Below, piece after piece: positions 7,072 to 14,425 of a DNA stretch of 64,000 nucleotides (position 1 is its first letter; every line of letters starts with the position of its first letter). This DNA comes from Galbibacter marinus (GTDB taxonomy: Bacteria; Bacteroidota; Bacteroidia; Flavobacteriales; Flavobacteriaceae): the NCBI RefSeq assembly GCF_000300875.1, contig NZ_AMSG01000001.1, positions 1-64,000 of the forward strand. Direction: 5' to 3'. Both the position numbers and the translations under genes were made by a program. The notes under the pieces are model-generated. The model did no database searches. It was not told the origin of the DNA and saw only the letters and a program-made list of their open reading frames with translations.

Positions 7072-9534
7072 ATGGAAAAAAGTAAAAACAGACTACCCCT
7101 AAAAGTACTTGTGAGTTATCTTGCACTTGCTGCACTTGTAGTGATAGTCGGTATGATTGTCAGTAAAGAAATCAGCTCTTTTACACAGGCTCAAAGAGAT
7201 GACAGCCAGGAAAAGAACAAGATTCTAAGAATTGGAAAACTCCTGACTCTTATGTATGAGAGTGAGAGTTTTGCACGGGCTGCCATTCAATCCAACAACC
7301 AAACTCCTTATGTAAATTTCCTCACCAAAAACGATTCCATTGCCATACAAATTGATTCCCTAAAGCTATTAATCAGCGAACCCTACCAATCCAAACTATT
7401 GGATAGCGTGAATTTTTTACTGAATCAGAAAATAAAAAATATCAATGAACTTCGTGAATTACGTATCAATGATAATTCAGAAAAATCATTAGACACCGCC
7501 ATTGAGCGCCTTTCAAGTATTGAAGAAAAGTTAGGCCGTTTGACCCTAAAAGATTATGTAGAAGAACCCGATAGCCTGGATCCAAAAACACGTGAAATTC
7601 TTCTTGAAATCAATAGTATATACAACCGCTATATACCAAGAGATTCCAGCAATACTATAGATCAGCACACCTTGGACTCTATTGTATCAGCATCCAGAGA
7701 AATGCTGCAAAATGTCAAAGAAAGTGCCGCCACTCAAAAAACATCTTTAGAGCTCAAGGAAAAACAACTACTGCGAAACGATTTGAACACATCTCAGCAG
7801 CTGCGTCAAATTCTGACGGCCTTTGAAAATGACTTTATGGATAACACTAGATTGCTCAATGCTGAAAGGGAAAAAGTACTACAACGCAGTATTAGAGTCA
7901 TTACTATTGCAGCAATTATAGGAGCCATTCTAGTTATCTTATTCTCCATTATAATATTAAGAGATTCCTGGCGCAGTCAGCAGTACAAAAAGCAAATCGA
8001 GGCTTCCAACGAACACAACAAATCCCTACTCAAAAGTAGGGAACAACTCATATCCATGGTTAGCCATGATCTTAGAACTCCTTTAAGCACTATTGTCGGT
8101 TATACTCAACTATTAAAAGACTCTTTCCTAAATGAGAAAGAATCCCATTATACTGATCGGATAAAAAACGCCTCGAAATACGTTTCTCAATTGGTGGAAG
8201 ACTTACTTGATTTTTCAAAACTTGAAGCTGGAAGAATCAAAATAGAAAAAATCACCTTCAACCTTCACACCCTTTTAAAAGAAACGGCAGAGAACATACA
8301 ATCCCTATACCCTGACAAACCGATTGAACTGATCATCGATATCGATCCTAAAATTGATCAACCCATTGTTGGAGATGCCTTTAGAATTAAACAAATACTT
8401 TCTAACCTAATCAGTAATGCCTATAAATTCACCCAACAGGGTAGCATTACATTGAGAGCCAGAATTCGTCAGAATTCAAAAAATGAAAACCTGTTGACTC
8501 TATCGGTAATCGACACTGGAATTGGAGTTGAGAAGGAAAAGCAAAAAATAATTTTTGAAGAATTCACCCAAGCTGATAACGACACCGAGAAGAAATATGG
8601 CGGTAGCGGCCTAGGCCTTACAATCTCAAAAAAATTAGCCAATCTCCTTGGTGCAAATCTATTTCTTGAGAGCAAGCCCGGCAAAGGGAGTACATTCTCC
8701 TTGAGTTTCCCTGTTATTTTCAGTAATCAAAAACTTCAAGAACCTCCCGTTAAAATTGAACCGAAAAACAAGGCTCAAAATGCCATTGTAATCGATGACG
8801 ACCTAGCACTACTACATTTAAATAAAGAGATTTTAGAGCGCAACCAGATTAAGGCGCATACTTTTAGCAGTGGTAAAGATGCCTTGGAGAACATCGATTC
8901 CATTTCTTATGATTTTATAATCACAGACATTCAACTACCTTCATTTAATGGATTCTACTTTGCAGAGACCTTGAAATCTGAAAGAAAATACGGCTATAAA
9001 GATCAACCTATTATTGCTGTAACGGGCAGAAAAGATCTGGACAAGGAAAGTTATTTAGAAGCTGGATTTGCAGGATTTTTATTTAAACCTTATAGCCCAG
9101 AGCAGTTACTTCAAACCATCAGTGAAGCCCTAGAAGAGGATGGCTCATTTCAGACCAAGACTATCGAGATACATCAAAATCAAAACCAAAACAAACAAGA
9201 ACATCAACTTTTTGATTTGCGCTCTTTAGCCTCTTTTTTGGAAGATGAATTGGCTATTAAAAACGTCTTGGAAGTTTTCACAGTAAACACCCACAAAGAT
9301 CTGAAATCTCTCAAAAAAGCTATCGATAAAAAAGATTATCAAACCGTACGAGATCTAGGCCATAAAATGCAAACGATGTTTAAACAGATCAATGCACAAA
9401 CCGTGGTGCCTTTGCTACATTTTATGGAACACTTTAAGGAGGATCAAACCCATCAGCTTTCAGAGAATTACAATGCCCTTAAGAAAAATATTACCATCAC
9501 ATTTAAAGCCATGGATGCTCATTTAAAGAATTAA
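7072..9534 (+). CDS. hybrid sensor histidine kinase with receiver and Hpt domains
   Basis: An 820-residue membrane kinase. TM1 (about 12-30) and TM2 (about 274-296) enclose a roughly 240-residue helical periplasmic sensor region with no domain I recognise. Then come HisKA with phospho-acceptor H332 (SHDLRTPL), HATPase with N-box NLISNAYKF (N445, N449) and DTGIG (481-485) and a GGSGLGL box, a receiver (acidic cluster D575-D577, phospho-Asp D619, KPY), and a C-terminal Hpt domain with H764 (GHKMQTMFK). All phosphorelay residues are intact, so phosphate could pass H-D-H to a separate regulator. The sigma-54 response regulator encoded convergently next to it is the obvious candidate partner. Confidence 0.93.
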   Translation: MEKSKNRLPLKVLVSYLALAALVVIVGMIVSKEISSFTQAQRDDSQEKNKILRIGKLLTLMYESESFARAAIQSNNQTPYVNFLTKNDSIAIQIDSLKLLISEPYQSKLLDSVNFLLNQKIKNINELRELRINDNSEKSLDTAIERLSSIEEKLGRLTLKDYVEEPDSLDPKTREILLEINSIYNRYIPRDSSNTIDQHTLDSIVSASREMLQNVKESAATQKTSLELKEKQLLRNDLNTSQQLRQILTAFENDFMDNTRLLNAEREKVLQRSIRVITIAAIIGAILVILFSIIILRDSWRSQQYKKQIEASNEHNKSLLKSREQLISMVSHDLRTPLSTIVGYTQLLKDSFLNEKESHYTDRIKNASKYVSQLVEDLLDFSKLEAGRIKIEKITFNLHTLLKETAENIQSLYPDKPIELIIDIDPKIDQPIVGDAFRIKQILSNLISNAYKFTQQGSITLRARIRQNSKNENLLTLSVIDTGIGVEKEKQKIIFEEFTQADNDTEKKYGGSGLGLTISKKLANLLGANLFLESKPGKGSTFSLSFPVIFSNQKLQEPPVKIEPKNKAQNAIVIDDDLALLHLNKEILERNQIKAHTFSSGKDALENIDSISYDFIITDIQLPSFNGFYFAETLKSERKYGYKDQPIIAVTGRKDLDKESYLEAGFAGFLFKPYSPEQLLQTISEALEEDGSFQTKTIEIHQNQNQNKQEHQLFDLRSLASFLEDELAIKNVLEVFTVNTHKDLKSLKKAIDKKDYQTVRDLGHKMQTMFKQINAQTVVPLLHFMEHFKEDQTHQLSENYNALKKNITITFKAMDAHLKN

Positions 9535-10883
9535 GCGTCAATTTCGTATTCCTTGATTTTATTATATAAGGTCTTACGCGTAATGTTCAAGAGCTTGGCG
9601 GCTTTGGATTTATTATTATCTACCTCATTTAAGGCATTTATAATAAGTTCACGTTCGTTTTCTTTTCTCGAGAAAGACTTCTTCTCGGAAACCTGATGTG
9701 CTGTTGGGGATTTAATTTCCACTGGAAGCACCTCCTTTTGGATCAAATCTCCCTGACTAAGTAAAGCTGAACGTTTAATAACGTTGAGCATCTCCCTTAG
9801 ATTCCCAGGCCATTTGTAGGTTTGAAATACGTTAATGACCTCATCGGAGAATCCCAAGACATTTTTATTGAGCTGTTTGTTAGCAATATCTAGGAAGTGT
9901 TCTGCAAAAATCATGAGATCTTCTTTGCGATCTTCCAGACTTGGAACCTGTATGGAAAACTCATTTAACCTGTGGTATAAGTCTTCTCTAAACTGTCCTT
10001 TTTCCACTGCTTTTAGCAGATCTTCATTGGTAGCGGTAATCAGGCGAATGTCTACTTCGATTTCTTTGTTGCTTCCAATGGGCTTTATCTTTCGTTCTTG
10101 AAGAGCTCTAAGAAGTTGAATTTGATTTTCATAAGAGAGATTTCCTACCTCATCCAGGAAAATGGTCCCCCCATTAGCAGCCTCAAAATGACCTGTTTTA
10201 TTGGTTACCGCTCCTGTGAAGGATCCTTTAATGTGACCAAAAAATTCACTTGCTGCAATTTCTTTTGGAATAGCTCCACAATCAACAGCTATAAAACTGA
10301 AATCTCTACGCAGACTATCCTCGTGTATTTTTCTAGCGACCACTTCTTTACCCGTTCCACTTTCACCCGTGATTAATACAGACATATCAGTGGGAGCCAC
10401 TAATTTAATATACTCATTAAGCTTGTTAGAGGCGCTACTTATTCCAGCAACTCGGGTCTTTACCGGGCGAGCAGAAGGTTTATCACTATTGGATTTTACC
10501 TTTATTTCAGGTGTAGGATTGCCTTCCTTTTTTAGGGCATTTCGAATTACCGCTAGTACCTCATCTTGGTTAAAAGGTTTGGATATATAATCAAAGGCTC
10601 CTTTTTTCATAGCTTTTACTGCAGTAGAAACCTCTGCATAACCCGTCATTAATATTACGGGGGTATCTGGAAATTGATCCTTTACCTTGGTAAGCACACT
10701 GATCCCATCATCATCAGGCAATCTCAGATCTGTAAATACGAGATCATAACTATTTCCTTTCATATTTTTCTGAGCCTCCTCAGAAGAATATGTAGCATCC
10801 ACCTGGAAACCATTCTTTTTTAAGAATCGCTCCAACATGGCTGAAAAAGTTACATCATCCTCAATTAATAAGATCTTCGGCAT
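9531..10883 (-). CDS. sigma-54-dependent response regulator (NtrC family)
   Basis: A 450-residue activator. The receiver domain (1-120; phospho-Asp D52, KPF near 102-104) is followed by a sigma-54 AAA+ domain with Walker A GESGTGKE (173-180), a GSFTGA loop (220-225; a common variant of GAFTGA, which contacts sigma-54), Walker B IFLDE (241-245) and a Fis-type helix-turn-helix at the C-terminus (about 410-450, NKSKAAKLLNITRKTLYNKI). It should activate sigma-54 promoters when phosphorylated. Its last codon and that of the convergent hybrid kinase overlap, both using the tetranucleotide TTAA for their TAA stops. I see no terminator between them. Confidence 0.95.
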   Translation of the reverse strand: MPKILLIEDDVTFSAMLERFLKKNGFQVDATYSSEEAQKNMKGNSYDLVFTDLRLPDDDGISVLTKVKDQFPDTPVILMTGYAEVSTAVKAMKKGAFDYISKPFNQDEVLAVIRNALKKEGNPTPEIKVKSNSDKPSARPVKTRVAGISSASNKLNEYIKLVAPTDMSVLITGESGTGKEVVARKIHEDSLRRDFSFIAVDCGAIPKEIAASEFFGHIKGSFTGAVTNKTGHFEAANGGTIFLDEVGNLSYENQIQLLRALQERKIKPIGSNKEIEVDIRLITATNEDLLKAVEKGQFREDLYHRLNEFSIQVPSLEDRKEDLMIFAEHFLDIANKQLNKNVLGFSDEVINVFQTYKWPGNLREMLNVIKRSALLSQGDLIQKEVLPVEIKSPTAHQVSEKKSFSRKENERELIINALNEVDNNKSKAAKLLNITRKTLYNKIKEYEIDA

Positions 10884-10900
10884 TTTAATTCGAATTTGTA

Positions 10901-10908
10901 CAAAAATA
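10901..10908 (-). promoter_or_regulatory. -7 promoter element for the sigma-54 response regulator
   Basis: TATTTTTG on the minus strand matches TAnnTTTG and lies 17 bases upstream of the ATG. No -33 TTG is seen at 17-23 bases. Confidence 0.42.
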
Positions 10909-11033
10909 GGAAGTATTTGTAATTTGGGTTTGTAAAGATATCATAAAAAAGATGCCTCTAATCTTATTTTAGCGCCTAACAGCATAAATTTTGAACTTTA
11001 AAACAATATCCTAAAGCCCTGACGCAAAAATAT

Positions 11034-11082
11034 AAGAGACATCTCTTTAAATTTAAATGATCTCACTAGAGGAATCTCTAGT
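11034..11082 (-). terminator. paired palindromes, probable 3' end of the small stress operon
   Basis: Two short hairpins: 11065-11082 (7-bp perfect arms, overlapping the stop codon of the small lipoprotein gene) and 11034-11047 (AAGAG and CTCTT arms), the latter followed on the minus strand by AUAUUUUUG. Together they look like the end of the transcript. The first alone lacks a U-run. Confidence 0.5.
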
Positions 11083-11263
11083 TACCATCAGTCATATCAT
11101 CTATTTCATCTTCAACTTCTTCCACACCCTGTTCAATTTTGTCGCCTGCATCATCTGCAGCCTCTTTTACTTGTTCTGCTGGTGTTTTTTTCTCTTCTTT
11201 ACAACTTGTGGTAAAGGCAGTTACAGAAAACAGAATAGCAAGAATTAATACGAGTTTTTTCAT
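11078..11263 (-). CDS. small acidic lipoprotein
   Basis: A 61-residue lipoprotein: signal peptide with lipobox FTTSC (C21), then a highly acidic, probably helical segment rich in Glu and Asp (AADDAGDKIEQGVEEVEDEI). I do not recognise a domain. The start at 11263 (MKKLVLILAILF) is preferred over an upstream in-frame ATG at 11311 because only this gives a clean signal peptide. It follows the DUF1328 gene by 25 bases and is probably co-transcribed with it. Confidence 0.7.
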   Translation of the reverse strand: MKKLVLILAILFSVTAFTTSCKEEKKTPAEQVKEAADDAGDKIEQGVEEVEDEIDDMTDGN

Positions 11264-11288
11264 AATACGAGTTTTAAATTGGTTAAAA

Positions 11289-11450
11289 TTACTTCCTTGT
11301 GATTCTTCCAATCAATGAGATTACGAAGAGTACTAGAAAGATAAAAAATAAAATTTTTGCGATTCCTGCTGCGGCTCCAGCAATTCCTCCGAATCCTAAA
11401 ATTCCCGCAACGATCGCTACGATAAGTAATATAATTGTCCAACGTAACAT
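11289..11450 (-). CDS. DUF1328 family small membrane protein (YtjA-like)
   Basis: A 53-residue two-helix membrane protein beginning [20 protein letters not shown], followed by a Gly/Ala-rich [16 protein letters not shown] segment and a second hydrophobic helix ending in GRITRK. This is the typical DUF1328 layout. Family members are small inner-membrane proteins, frequently induced by general stress; their molecular role is unknown. A 25-base gap separates it from the small acidic lipoprotein downstream. Confidence 0.88.
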   Translation of the reverse strand: MLRWTIILLIVAIVAGILGFGGIAGAAAGIAKILFFIFLVLFVISLIGRITRK

Positions 11451-11520
11451 AATATAAAGTGATTTTGGTTTATATTAATATACGAATCTCGCAGTGTTTT
11501 CTGACTTTATTTAATAAACA

Positions 11521-11549
11521 TTTAACGATTTTCTTAAAAAATCGTTAAA
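11521..11549. repeat. perfect 12-bp inverted repeat upstream of the DUF1328 gene
   Basis: Arms 11521-11532 and 11538-11549 (TTTAACGATTTT and its exact complement) with a 5-base spacer, 71 bases upstream of the DUF1328 start. No T-run of terminator length follows on either strand. It may be an operator for the small stress operon. Confidence 0.6.
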
Positions 11550-11643
11550 TCACCATTAGGCGATCATGGTAGTTGGAGGCTAGGCTGATAACAGTTTAGT
11601 ATTAAGAATGTGAAATTTTATTAAGAGAATAAAAATTTAAAAA

Positions 11644-11673
11644 AAGGCACTCTAAATTTCTCTAGAATGCCTT
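11644..11673 (-). terminator. fabD terminator
   Basis: Eleven-base arms (11644-11654 and 11663-11673) that pair fully on the minus strand with one G-U, followed there by a T7 run. It lies 28 bases after the fabD stop. Confidence 0.85.
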
Positions 11674-11701
11674 GTGATGTATTATAATTTCAAAAAGTGT
11701 T

Positions 11702-12574
11702 TTAAGCCGACTGTACTTCTGCCTCAGGGTGAATTTTTCTAACCAAACCTTGTAACACTTTTCCGGGACCTACTTCAGTAAAACTAACAGCTCCGTCTGC
11801 TACCATTTGTTGAATACTTTGTGTCCACTTTACAGGTGCTGTAAGTTGAGCAATGAGATTTTTCTGAATCTCTTCAGGACTACTTACTGCAGTTGTACTT
11901 ACATTTTGATACACTGGGCAAATGGGCTTAGAGAAGATGGTCTGTTCTATTGCAGCAGCTAATTCTTCCCTAGCAGGCTCCATAAGTGGAGAATGAAATG
12001 CCCCTCCTACAGGTAATACCAATGCTCTTCTAGCTCCTTTTTCCTTTAATAGTTCACAGGCTGTATTAATGGCATTGACCTCTCCAGATATTACTAATTG
12101 ACCAGGGCAATTGTAATTTGCAGGAACTACCACTCCCTGAACTTCACTACAACCTTGCTCGACAACTCCATCTTCTAAACCTAATATCGCAGCCATAGTT
12201 CCAGGTGTAGTCTCACAAGCAGCTTGCATTGCTAGGGCTCGTCTGGAAACTAATTTCAATCCATCTTCAAAACTCAAAGTTCCATTAGCAACTAAAGCTG
12301 ATAGCTCTCCTAAAGAGTGACCTGCAACCATATCTGGCTGGAAGTTTTCAAGTGTTTTACTCAAGATCACAGAATGCAAAAAGATCGCAGGTTGCGTTAC
12401 TTTTGTTTGTTTTAAATCCTCTGCAGTACCGCTAAACATGATATCGGTAATGGAAAATCCTAATATATCGTTAGCCTGTTCAAATAATTCTTTGGCTAGG
12501 GTAGAACTTTCGTAAAGATCCTTTCCCATACCTACAAATTGAGCTCCTTGACCAGGAAAAATAAATGCTTTCAT
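11702..12574 (-). CDS. fabD: malonyl-CoA:ACP transacylase FabD
   Basis: A 290-residue FabD of normal length. The N-terminal FPGQGAQFVGMG loop, the nucleophile elbow GHSLGE with catalytic S87, and FHSPLM carrying the catalytic His (near residue 196) are all present. It loads malonyl groups onto acyl carrier protein for fatty-acid synthesis in the cytoplasm. It is a single-gene transcript here, with its own promoter element 84 bases upstream, a structured leader and a good terminator. Confidence 0.97.
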   Translation of the reverse strand: MKAFIFPGQGAQFVGMGKDLYESSTLAKELFEQANDILGFSITDIMFSGTAEDLKQTKVTQPAIFLHSVILSKTLENFQPDMVAGHSLGELSALVANGTLSFEDGLKLVSRRALAMQAACETTPGTMAAILGLEDGVVEQGCSEVQGVVVPANYNCPGQLVISGEVNAINTACELLKEKGARRALVLPVGGAFHSPLMEPAREELAAAIEQTIFSKPICPVYQNVSTTAVSSPEEIQKNLIAQLTAPVKWTQSIQQMVADGAVSFTEVGPGKVLQGLVRKIHPEAEVQSA

Positions 12575-12601
12575 CAGCGATGGTTTTTAGTTTCGTTTTT
12601 A

Positions 12602-12650
12602 TATTTCTATGTGAGCAGTACTATACTGCCTCTTGGCAACCTTTGGGTTT
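12602..12650 (-). promoter_or_regulatory. fabD leader with two overlapping hairpins
   Basis: On the minus strand the untranslated leader contains TGCC-AAGA-GGCA directly followed by, and sharing bases with, GCAGTA-UAG-UACUGC (12615-12629). Both cannot form at once. The element lies between the -7 box at 12659 and the fabD start. A regulatory switch is possible but untested. Confidence 0.35.
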
Positions 12651-12658
12651 TATGACTC

Positions 12659-12666
12659 CAAAAGTA
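12659..12666 (-). promoter_or_regulatory. -7 promoter element for fabD
   Basis: TACTTTTG on the minus strand matches TAnnTTTG. A TTG lies only 15 bases upstream, slightly closer than usual for the -33 element. It leaves a leader of roughly 80 bases. Confidence 0.5.
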
Positions 12667-12776
12667 ACAATAATTATTAGTCAACAGGGCAGAATCCCCT
12701 CAAAAAGCTGATCACTAAAATTAGCATATAATCAGTCTACAGCTTGTATCTTCACTTAGGCATGTAATTAATTTCC

Positions 12777-13292
12777 CTATGATTCCTTGAACCATGAAGC
12801 GTATTTCAAATAGTTGTTAGCGATCCGTTCTACTTCTTGTTTGCTAAGGTTTTCATCGATATCCTTAATCTTCTTTGCAGGTACCCCTGCATAGACGCTT
12901 CCTGGTTCGATATGGGTGTTTTGAGTCACTACTGCCCCTGCCGCAATAATAGAATTCCGACCAACTACACAACCATCCATTACAATACTCCCCATCCCAA
13001 CAAGAACATTATCCTCTATAGTACAACCGTGTACTATGGCATTGTGCCCAACTGAAACATTATTTCCGATTTCTGTAGCATAGCGCTGGTAGGTGCAGTG
13101 AATTACCGCACCATCTTGCACGTTCACCTTATCACCTAACCGAATAGCATTCACATCGCCGCGAATTACGGCATTAAACCATATACTACAATGATCTCCC
13201 GTGATCACATCCCCCACAATTGTAGCGTTCTCCGATATATAGATATCTTCCCCAAATTCAGGGGTCTTTCCATTGACCGTTTTTATAATCAT
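12777..13292 (-). CDS. gamma-carbonic-anhydrase-like hexapeptide-repeat protein
   Basis: A 171-residue left-handed beta-helix protein with hexapeptide repeats from about residue 15 to 140 and a C-terminal helix. The three zinc-ligand histidines of gamma carbonic anhydrases are recognisable (VIHCT, then VGHNAIVHG). It belongs to the YrdA/PaaY-like branch, whose members bind metal but often show weak or no carbonic anhydrase activity. Conserved single gene in flavobacteria; the exact role is not known. Confidence 0.87.
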   Translation of the reverse strand: MIIKTVNGKTPEFGEDIYISENATIVGDVITGDHCSIWFNAVIRGDVNAIRLGDKVNVQDGAVIHCTYQRYATEIGNNVSVGHNAIVHGCTIEDNVLVGMGSIVMDGCVVGRNSIIAAGAVVTQNTHIEPGSVYAGVPAKKIKDIDENLSKQEVERIANNYLKYASWFKES

Positions 13293-13308
13293 ATGTTGTG
13301 TTTTATAG

Positions 13309-13342
13309 CAAAGATACAGGGCTATAATTAATTATTAGCCAA
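13309..13342 (-). promoter_or_regulatory. promoter of the gamma-carbonic-anhydrase-like gene
   Basis: On the minus strand TTG (13340-13342), 23 bases, then TATCTTTG (13309-13316), a perfect -7 match 16 bases before the ATG. Confidence 0.55.
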
Positions 13343-13401
13343 AAAAGACTCTACAACTAACAGCTTAACAATTATTACTGCAAAAGAATCAAATCGTTTT
13401 G

Positions 13402-13409
13402 TAATTTTG
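13402..13409 (+). promoter_or_regulatory. -7 promoter element for the NifU-like gene
   Basis: TAATTTTG matches TAnnTTTG and lies 17 bases upstream of the ATG at 13427. No -33 TTG at the expected distance. Confidence 0.45.
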
Positions 13410-13426
13410 CATCTAAATAAGTTGAG

Positions 13427-14332
13427 ATGGAAAAGATTACAATTAAAATACAGCCTACCAATAGGCCTACTATTATAAAATTTGAAGCCGACGTTTTTTT
13501 AACTCGCAAACAAAACTACGAATTCAAAAATGTGGATGAAGCAAAAAATTCTCCACTAGCCAAACAGTTATTCTATTTACCATTTACTAAAACGGTCTAT
13601 ATTTCTGGAAATTTTGTTGCAATTGAACGTTATGACATTGTTGAGTGGCCAGAGGTACAAAACGAAGTTGCAGAGCAAATTGAAAATTACTTAAATTCTG
13701 GTGAGCCTATTATTATAGAAGACCAAAGCACACCTTCTAAGGTTCCAGTTACTGTTTACGCAGAAAGTACTCCAAACCCTGCTGCGCTGAAATTTGTCGC
13801 TAATAAAAAACTGGTGCTTCAAGCCAGTGAATTTAAAAACATAGAAGAAGCTAAGCATTCTCCTTTGGCTACTGGGTTGTTTCATTTCCCATTTGTGAAA
13901 GAAGTTTTTATCACAGATAATTACATTTCAATCATTAAATACGACATCGCTGAATGGGAGGATGTTGCCGTTGAATTAAGGGAATACATTCGCAGCTATA
14001 TCGAAGAAGGAAAAGAAATTGTAACCCAACACACCTCTGCTAAGACAGCAGCAGCAGCGCAAACGGTTGCAGAGCAAAACGTCACATTGGACGATACCTC
14101 TCAAGAAATCGTAGATATTTTAGAAGAATATGTAAAACCAGCTGTGGCTAGCGACGGAGGAAACATACTTTTCCAGTCCTACGACCAAGAAACTAAAACG
14201 GTAAATGTCATTCTTCAAGGTGCTTGTAGTGGTTGTCCTTCTTCCACCTTTACCTTGAAAAACGGTATTGAAAACATGTTGAAATCCATGATGGAAAACA
14301 AGGTTAACCAAGTGGTTGCCATTAATGGGTAA
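13427..14332 (+). CDS. NifU-type Fe-S scaffold or carrier with two tandem Nfu N domains
   Basis: A 301-residue protein made of two similar Nfu_N-type domains (about 1-95 and 105-200; compare EFKNVDEAKNSPLAKQLFYL with EFKNIEEAKHSPLATGLFHF), an Ala-rich linker, and a C-terminal NifU domain with the cluster-binding CSGC (C267, C270) after VASDGGNILF. Nfu proteins carry [4Fe-4S] clusters to target enzymes. The N domain is single in most Nfu proteins, so the duplication is notable, although it recurs in flavobacteria. Stand-alone transcript: a -7 box in front and a terminator behind. Confidence 0.92.
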   Translation: MEKITIKIQPTNRPTIIKFEADVFLTRKQNYEFKNVDEAKNSPLAKQLFYLPFTKTVYISGNFVAIERYDIVEWPEVQNEVAEQIENYLNSGEPIIIEDQSTPSKVPVTVYAESTPNPAALKFVANKKLVLQASEFKNIEEAKHSPLATGLFHFPFVKEVFITDNYISIIKYDIAEWEDVAVELREYIRSYIEEGKEIVTQHTSAKTAAAAQTVAEQNVTLDDTSQEIVDILEEYVKPAVASDGGNILFQSYDQETKTVNVILQGACSGCPSSTFTLKNGIENMLKSMMENKVNQVVAING

Positions 14333-14367
14333 TCTTTCAAGGGAAAGATTTACTGGTACTAAAATAT

Positions 14368-14410
14368 ATGGTTTGGCTAAATCAGCTTAAGGGCTCTTTG
14401 TCCAAACCAT
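14368..14410 (+). terminator. terminator of the NifU-like gene
   Basis: Nine-bp perfect arms (14368-14376 and 14402-14410) with a 25-base loop, followed by T6. It also lies just past the convergent phosphate transporter gene. Confidence 0.75.
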
Positions 14411-14425
14411 TTTTTTCAAGCCCTT

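Noticed and set aside
10884-11033. Possible small RNA gene between the response regulator and the small lipoprotein
   Set aside because: No stable structure with its own promoter and terminator could be made out.
11260-11442. Minus-strand open frame of 60 codons overlapping the DUF1328 gene
   Set aside because: It is a shifted-frame shadow of the real 53-residue DUF1328 gene at 11289-11450.
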